Positions 9,138 through 15,584 of a stretch of DNA of 15,584 bases are shown one piece after another (position 1 is the first letter of the stretch; each line of letters begins with the position of its first letter). A model generated the notes under the pieces. That model had not been told where the DNA came from. It was given only the letters and a program-made list of their open reading frames with translations, and did not search any database. A program made the translations under genes and the position numbers. The stretch is from an uncultured bacterium. GTDB taxonomy: Bacteria; Patescibacteria; JAEDAM01; Absconditabacterales; Absconditicoccaceae. Location: contig CAIVDB010000096.1 of assembly GCA_903904545.1 (NCBI GenBank), positions 1 through 15,584 of the forward strand. Reading direction: 5' to 3'.

Positions 9138-9698
9138 TTATGCTTCAATCTTTTCACTTTCCGCTAGCAATATTTTATGCATAATTCCATTGATCAACTT
9201 AGGCGCTCATTCATCCGAGTATCTCTTTGCAAGTTCTATCATCTCATTGAGTAGGACTTCCTTTGGTGTCTGGAGTACTTTATTTTCAATATATCCCAAG
9301 AGAAAGATTGATTGATCTATGGTATCCATCTCTTCATATTTGAAGCTCACGGTATAAGTATTTACTTGATCAATAAGTTCTTGTTCATACGTAGGTAATG
9401 CAAGTGCTATACGGATGATATAGTCATAGTCTACATCCTCATCTGTTCGATCATCGAAGAATTTTCCTACAAAGTCCTTACATTCCTCAGCAGAAGTGAG
9501 ATAATCATGCTCTTGTAATTTGGTAATGAGTTCCTCTTTCGCAACAGTAAATTTTTCATTATCTGTTTTGAATACATAGTCCACGAAGAGCACATCAGTC
9601 AGTTCCTTGTCTTTTTTTATAAGAGAACAAAAAAAACAATGCTGATAGAAGTAAGAAAGTACTACTTTTCTCGCATTGATTCTTTGCTTTATATTCAT
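9138..9698 (-). CDS. nusB: Transcription antitermination factor NusB
   Basis: 186 aa ending in TAA; one TGA-Gly (YSDE-Gly-APKLINGIMHKI) joins the two parts. The N-terminus INARKVVLSYFYQ matches the NusB RNA-binding helix (R..A...LY), the middle has DQSIFLLGYIE in place of the usual D..IL..A..E, and the C-terminus TPKEVLLNEMIELAKRYSDE plus GAPKLINGIMHKI is the family's 'P..V.INE.velAk.y......FvNgvLd' signature. With the standard code the protein would lose this last helix. It is longer than usual (about 130-160 aa) because of an acidic middle segment (residues about 30-85). In other bacteria NusB with NusE (S10) binds boxA for rRNA antitermination and 30S maturation. It lies downstream of rpmF on the same strand, spaced by 119 bp. 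Confidence 0.88.
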
Positions 9699-9751
9699 GG
9701 GGACTTCAATCTAAGGAACTAAAGAACAACTTCGGGATATTGGGAAGATTT

Positions 9752-9783
9752 ATTATAAATTATAAATGTTAAATTATAAATTT
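9752..9783. repeat. AT-rich short repeats in the rpmF-nusB spacer
   Basis: ATTATAAAT, TATAAAT and AAATTATAAATTT follow one another in the 119-bp gap between rpmF and nusB. They are low-complexity direct and inverted copies. A promoter for nusB could be hidden here but cannot be singled out. Confidence 0.45.
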
Positions 9784-9787
9784 GTGT

Positions 9788-9820
9788 ATCTAACATCTAA
9801 CATCTAAAATCTAACATCTA
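9788..9820 (-). repeat. Heptamer tandem repeat TAGATGT directly at the rpmF stop
   Basis: On the minus strand the rpmF stop TAG is the first base triplet of four to five heptamers (TAGATGT, TAGATTT, TAGATGT, TAGATGT, TAGAT). Because 7 is not a multiple of 3, the TAGs fall in all three reading frames within 33 bp. Confidence 0.8.
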
Positions 9821-10048
9821 TGCACTTACTACTGTTTCTTTAGATTTAGATTTGATAGTAATAACTTGTTTTCCTTTGTAGTATCCACAAACTGGACATA
9901 CTCTGTGAGTAAGTTTTTTTGCACCACAATTAGAACACTTTCCTATTTGGTAGGAATTTGTCATTCTTTTCATATTTAATCTTTCTCGTGTAGAGTGTCT
10001 TGTACGACCCTGTGATTGAGAAATTTTCTTTTTTGGTCCAATAGTCAT
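9818..10048 (-). CDS. rpmF: 50S ribosomal protein L32 (bL32)
   Basis: 76 aa, ending in TAG. The N-terminal [15 protein letters not shown] segment is the rRNA-binding basic part, followed by the zinc ribbon CSNC...CPVC (residues about 38-54) in [20 protein letters not shown] and the typical GYYKGKQVI ending. There is no TGA codon. Length is slightly above the usual 55-65 aa because of a Ser/Lys-rich tail. It is part of the large ribosomal subunit near the peptidyl-transferase and exit-tunnel region. It follows rpmA by 41 bp on the same strand, probably as an operon. No Shine-Dalgarno is seen. Confidence 0.92.
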   Translation of the reverse strand: MTIGPKKKISQSQGRTRHSTRERLNMKRMTNSYQIGKCSNCGAKKLTHRVCPVCGYYKGKQVITIKSKSKETVVSA

Positions 10049-10089
10049 AATGAGTAATTAAGCAATAAAACGCCAACATGATAGGATGA

Positions 10090-10374
10090 TTATACGGCTT
10101 CAGGAAGCACTTCTACAACAGTTTTGATATATCTTCTTCCATCAAATCTTTCAAACTTTTTAGTTTTGAAATGAACAATCCCATTTACTTGTGCATGAAG
10201 AGAAAAATCATTCCCCAAATAGGTGTTTTTTCCACATTCATATTTAGAACCACATTGTTTGAGGATGATATTCCCTGCAACAACAGTTTGCCCTCCGAAT
10301 AGTTTGACTCCACGATACTTTGCTTGTGAGTCCCTTAGATTTTTTGCCGATCCACCGGCCTTTTTGTGCGCCAT
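10090..10374 (-). CDS. rpmA: 50S ribosomal protein L27 (bL27)
   Basis: 94 aa, ending in TAA, with no TGA. The start MAHKKAGGSAKNLRDSQAK is the conserved flexible N-terminus that reaches the peptidyl-transferase centre, with no Firmicutes-type cleavable extension. GVKLFGGQTVVAGNIILKQ is the core beta strand. Odd residues: where most L27 have RQRGTKFHPGxN, this protein has KQCGSKYECGKN, giving two cysteines in place of the usual Arg and Pro. It lies between rpoC (107 bp upstream) and rpmF; L21, the usual neighbour, is not in the window. Confidence 0.93.
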   Translation of the reverse strand: MAHKKAGGSAKNLRDSQAKYRGVKLFGGQTVVAGNIILKQCGSKYECGKNTYLGNDFSLHAQVNGIVHFKTKKFERFDGRRYIKTVVEVLPEAV

Positions 10375-10404
10375 TTTCTTATGTATAAATTAAAACTTTT
10401 TTTT

Positions 10405-10446
10405 ATCATTACTAGAGCCTTTTTGGAAGACTCTAGAGTTAGTGAT
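10405..10446. repeat. Hairpin between rpoC and rpmA
   Basis: An imperfect inverted repeat pairs ATCATTA-CTAGAG (10405-10417) with CTCTAGAGTTAGTGAT (10431-10446). In the rpoC transcript the hairpin is followed by A8, not by U, so it is not a standard terminator for the minus strand. It may be a processing or pausing hairpin in an rpoC-rpmA transcript. Confidence 0.6.
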
Positions 10447-10481
10447 TAGGGTATATAGTGATTTCCTTACGTTTTTCAAGT

Positions 10482-13400
10482 CTATTCTACACCATGGTCT
10501 TTTCTATAAATTTCTCCTACTGGCAAGAGTCTTCCAATAATAACATTTGATTTAAGATCTGAAAGCTCATCAATTGATCCTTTGAGCGAAGCTGACACCA
10601 TCACTCTGATAGTTTCCTGGAATGAAGCTGCAGATAACCAAGAGTCGGTTTCCTTAGCAATATTTGTCAATCCGAGTGCCAATCTTTTTGCCTTTGCAGG
10701 TTTCTTTCCTTTTGCTTCTAAATCTTTATTGATATTCATAAATTCTTCATATTTAGCATAGGTACCTGGGATAAGACTAGACTCCCCTGAGTCCTCGATA
10801 AACACCTTGGAGAAGAGCTGTTTGATAACTACTTCGATATGTTTGTCATTTAAATCTTGTCCTTGTGCAGAGTATACTTTTTTTACTTCTCTAATAATAT
10901 ATCTCTGTGTCTCCAAATCACCAACAATCTCTTTGTATTCTTTGACATCCAATGCTCCATTGGTAAGGATTTCTCCCTTGAATACATCGCCTTCTTTGTT
11001 CTTGAGTGGAGTCAATGCAAGCAACGGTTTAGTAAATACTTCTTGTACTCCAAGAACAATACGATCTTTATGTGTTTCCAAGATTTTTCCTTCCTCTTTG
11101 ACCTTAAGTTTACTTTTTCCTTTCCCTGCATATACTGCTCATTTTGCCAATACTTGTCATTTTTTTACTTCTCCTGTATAGCCATCTTTGATCATATATA
11201 TCTTCTTCTGAAATTCAGAAACCACTTTGATATATCTCATCTTTCCTGTTTCGTAGAAGGATAATATTCCATCAAAAGGAGAAATAATTGCAGGCATCTT
11301 AGGTGCTCTGACTTCAAACAGTTGTTTAACTCTATCTATACCTGTTGTTTGTTCTCATCATTTAGCAACTCCTCCTTCATGGAAGGTATCTAGAGTCAAC
11401 TGCGTAGAGGGTTCTCCTATAGACTGTGCAGCAATGATTCCTACAGGGACACCGACTTCTACCATCTTTCTTGTAGAAAGATCTGTTCCGTAACATTTCT
11501 GACATACTCCACTGACACAATCACAAACCAATGCGGTTCTGACTTTAATTTCTGAGATAGCCATATCTTCTATAAGTTGCATATTTTCCTTATTCAATAA
11601 TTCTCATTTACTCAATATAATATTATTTTTATTGTCTGTGACATCTTCTGCCAAGAATCTTCCTTTGATCAAGTTGAAGAAATTTTCTCCTTGCAATTCA
11701 GCTTCCTGTTTAGAGAACATTACATATTTTTCTGTTCCACAATCGTGTTCTCTAATGATAACTTCTTGAGATGCATCACATAATTTTCTGGTCAAGTATC
11801 CTGATTCTGCAGTTCTCAACGCAGTATCTGCCTTTCCTTTTCTTCCTGCATGAGCAGAGATAAAGTACTCAATAGGTTTCAATCCTTCTACATATGAATT
11901 TTTGATAGGAAGTTCAATAATCTCTCCTTGTGGATTTACAACAAGTCCTTTCATACCAGAGATCTGCGTCATATGTGTTTGTGAACCTCTCGCTCCAGAA
12001 TCTACCATTGTGTAGAGATCTTGTCCAGGTCATGTAATTCACTTTAGACTTTCTTCGATCTTCTTCTTTACCTCTGACCAAAGTTTAACTACTAGTCTAT
12101 GTTTCTCATCATCTGAGAAGAATCCCTTATAATAAAATTTATAAATTTCATTTGATTTGATATCGCCGATTCTTAATTCTTCTTCCTTTTCTTTTGGTAC
12201 TTGCATATCTAGGATATTGATAGATGTCCCTGCTAATGTAGCATATTTAAATCCGAAATCTTTGATATCATCCGCAACATGAACTGTTGTCTGCATATCA
12301 TATTCATCAAAAATCTGACTAAGAATTTTCTTAAGATCCTTGGATTTTAATTTTTTGTTGATAAATCTTATTCTTTCTGGCAATATAGAATTGAGGATAA
12401 CTCTTCCTGTAGTCGTCAAAAGAGATTCGCTATTGTATACTAATGTAATTTTATCTTTGATATGAAGATTTCCATTATTGAAAGCGTCCAATACCTTGTC
12501 CATAGAAGAAAACATTCCCACATGTGGATTTTTTTCATTCCATTCTTCTTCTGTTCTATTTTCTGGATATCTAAGATCATAATAATCTGTAAGATAATAA
12601 GCTCCCAATACCATATCCTGTGAATGAGTAATGGTAGGATCTCCAGAACCTGGTTTCAAAATATTTTTGTCTGCGGCAATCAAATACTGTGCTTCATGTT
12701 GAGCTTCATCTGAGATAGGCAAATGCACTGCCATCTGATCTCCATCGAAATCGGCGTTGAATGAAGGGCACACAAGAGGGTGGATTCTAATTGTCTTTCC
12801 TGGCATCAGTCTTATTTTGAATGCTTCGATAGACAATCTATGCAATGTTGGTGCACGATTGAGCAATACTCGTTTATCTTTGATCACTTCTTCTAGAAAT
12901 TTCAATGCCAAAGGAGATTCTTCCTTGATAAGTTTTTCTGCTTGTTTAGGCGTGTATACAATCTTCTTTTCGATAAGTTTCCCTATGATAAATGGAGTAA
13001 ACATCTTAACTGCTATATATATTGGCAATCCACATTCATCTAATTTCAAATCTGGACCAACGGTAATGATAGACCTTCCTGAGTAATCAACTCTCTTTCC
13101 CAAAAGATTTTTTCTAAAGATACCTTCCTTTCCAGAAAGCATATCTGAAAGGGATTTGAATACTTTGATACCAGCTCCTGCTCCACTTGCTCCAGCTTTT
13201 TCTCCTACGAGCAAATTATTGACAGCTTCTTGTAAGAGTCTGATTTCGTTTTTCTTTACAACGTCAGGCATACCTACCTGTATCATTTTCTTAAGTCTAA
13301 TATTTCTCATAAGTACACGTCTGTAGAAAAGGTTTACATCTGAAGATGCAAATTTTCCTCCTTCTAATTGTACTACTGGTCTCAAATCTGGTGGGATGAC

Positions 13401-14291
13401 TGGCAACTTCTTGATGACCATATTTTCTGGTTTGACTCCAGATACGTGGAGATTGATCAATAATTTGATAAGCGCGATAGCCTTCTTCTTTTGTTCTTCT
13501 GATTTGATTGTTGGAAATTCCTTGATTCTTTTCTTGATTTCATCTTCCACATTGATTGCTTGAAGCATTTTGAGGATAGCCTCTGGACCGGATTGGAATA
13601 CTACAATTTGTGTATATTTGGAAAAAATATTTCTATAATCATTTTCAAAAATGGTAGATCCTACTTCTAGGTCTAGTACAATAGATTTGATTCTGTTGAA
13701 TTCTTTTTCTAATGATGATTTATTTTCTTCAAATAATTTCTCAGCCTCTTTTTGTTGCTTTGGATTTCCTTTTGTATTCTCTAGTTCCTTCTTGTAAAGT
13801 TCATCTACTTCCTTGAGTTTTGCTGTAAAATCTTCTTGTACTTTTTCTTTAATCTTCTTTTTGAAGTCTACGTCTGTCTTTTGTACGAGAATATATTTTA
13901 CAAAGCTCAATATTTTATCAATTTCATTGGCAGAAAGTCCTAATAATTGGTTTACTCCGCCTGATGGTGATGATTTATACCAGATATGAAGTATTGGGAC
14001 TGCCAATTCGATGTGCCCCATTCTTGATCTTCTTACTCTAGATGTTGTCACCTCTACTCCACATCTTTCACAAACGATTCCCTTATATCTTACTCCCTTA
14101 TATTTTCCACAACTACATTCATAATTTTTGACGGGACCAAAAATAGACTCACAAAATAGTCCTCCTTGTTTTGGCTTCCCTGTCCTATAATTTACAGTAT
14201 CTGGATTATCTACTACTCCATGAGACCATTTATCAATATCTTCTACTGAGGCAAGTTTTACGACCAATCATTCGAATTTTGTTTTGTTCAT
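10482..14291 (-). CDS. rpoC: DNA-directed RNA polymerase subunit beta'
   Basis: 1269 aa, ending in TAG, with about eight TGA-Gly codons. ATG 14291 (MNKTKFE-Gly-LVVKLAS) is chosen because IxLAS near the N-terminus is conserved. The first zinc site is C59, C61, C74, C77 (ECSCGKYK...CERCG). The catalytic loop NADFDGD is at residues 512-518, with Asp514, 516 and 518 holding Mg2+. VDSGARGS begins at 763; [20 protein letters not shown] at about 812-831 is the bridge-helix/trigger-loop region. The second zinc site is C851, C923, C930, C933 ([20 protein letters not shown]). A Lys/Glu-rich coiled-coil-like stretch lies at about 150-215. The TGA codons in [22 protein letters not shown] and KKGQVLAKG read cleanly as Gly. 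It follows rpoB by 123 bp and forms the core of RNA polymerase. Confidence 0.97.
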
Positions 14292-14344
14292 GCTGGTTTT
14301 ACTTGGTAAGATATAAAGAGTTAGTGAAATGTGGATAATGGATA

Positions 14345-14391
14345 GTTAATAGTGATGGTTTTTGTATGAGAAATTTCCCATCACTATTAAC
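14345..14391. repeat. 14-bp perfect inverted repeat in the rpoB-rpoC spacer
   Basis: GTTAATAGTGATGG (14345-14358) is an exact inverted copy of CCATCACTATTAAC (14378-14391), around a 19-nt loop; one more A-T pair and two wobble pairs extend it outward. It lies about 54 bp upstream of the rpoC start. No U run follows on the minus strand. It may be an RNase processing site or attenuator separating rpoB and rpoC expression. Confidence 0.75.
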
Positions 14392-14393
14392 TG

Positions 14394-14414
14394 TTAGTTA
14401 TTAGTTATTAACTA
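14394..14414 (-). repeat. Heptamer repeat directly behind the rpoB stop
   Basis: On the minus strand TAGTTAA, TAACTAA and TAACTAA follow the rpoB TAA at 14415-14417 without a gap. TAA or TAG occurs in all three frames within the first 21 bases after the stop. Confidence 0.8.

Positions 14415-15584
<1,170 letters not shown>

Noticed and set aside
10405..10446. Intrinsic terminator after rpoC
   Set aside because: On the minus strand the hairpin is followed by A8 instead of U, so it lacks the required tail.
10807..11264. Two overlapping plus-strand ORFs of 124 and 135 codons
   Set aside because: They are antisense to a well-conserved part of rpoC and have no protein-like features.
12757..13086. 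Plus-strand ORF of 109 codons
   Set aside because: It is antisense to the catalytic NADFDGD region of rpoC; its openness mirrors rpoC codon use.

Overview
The window comes from a bacterium that reads UGA as glycine (translation table 25), as known from the candidate phyla Gracilibacteria (BD1-5) and Absconditabacteria (SR1). With the standard code, rpoB, rpoC, nusB and the surface-protein genes all break up into short ORFs. With TGA=Gly they become continuous, and TGA falls on glycines that are nearly invariant in RpoB (for example RMNLGQ and the G before LPESF). All nine intact genes end in TAA or TAG, none in TGA. The DNA is AT-rich and clear Shine-Dalgarno sequences are scarce. I cannot tell the two phyla apart from this window.

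Layout. (1) 1-2201, plus strand: a probable promoter, a tail-fibre-like surface protein with a C-terminal self-cleaving peptidase S74 chaperone domain, a small secreted Cys-rich protein, and a strong terminator. (2) 2206-3365, minus strand: a short single-domain asparaginase-like gene, and upstream of it a Nudix hydrolase gene split by about 250 bp of hairpin-rich, MITE-like DNA. (3) 3366-3632: a divergent intergenic region. (4) 3633-9068, plus strand: one giant (about 1811 aa) membrane-anchored surface protein with two parallel beta-helix regions, Ig/FN3-like domains, an acidic segment and three C-terminal repeats, then a bidirectional terminator. (5) 9138-15584, minus strand: information-processing genes in the order rpoB (3' part), rpoC, rpmA, rpmF, nusB. 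They are separated by AT-rich spacers with a long inverted repeat and heptamer repeats that put TAA/TAG in all three frames behind the rpoB and rpmF stops.

How it fits together. The minus-strand block supplies the beta and beta-prime subunits of RNA polymerase, two 50S proteins and the antitermination/rRNA factor NusB, probably from one long transcription direction. The plus-strand block encodes large exported proteins of the kind small, host-associated cells may use for attachment (inference). TGA-Gly use is very uneven: about 20 in 514 codons of the S74 protein and 10 in 144 of the Cys-rich protein, but only about 8 in 1269 codons of rpoC.
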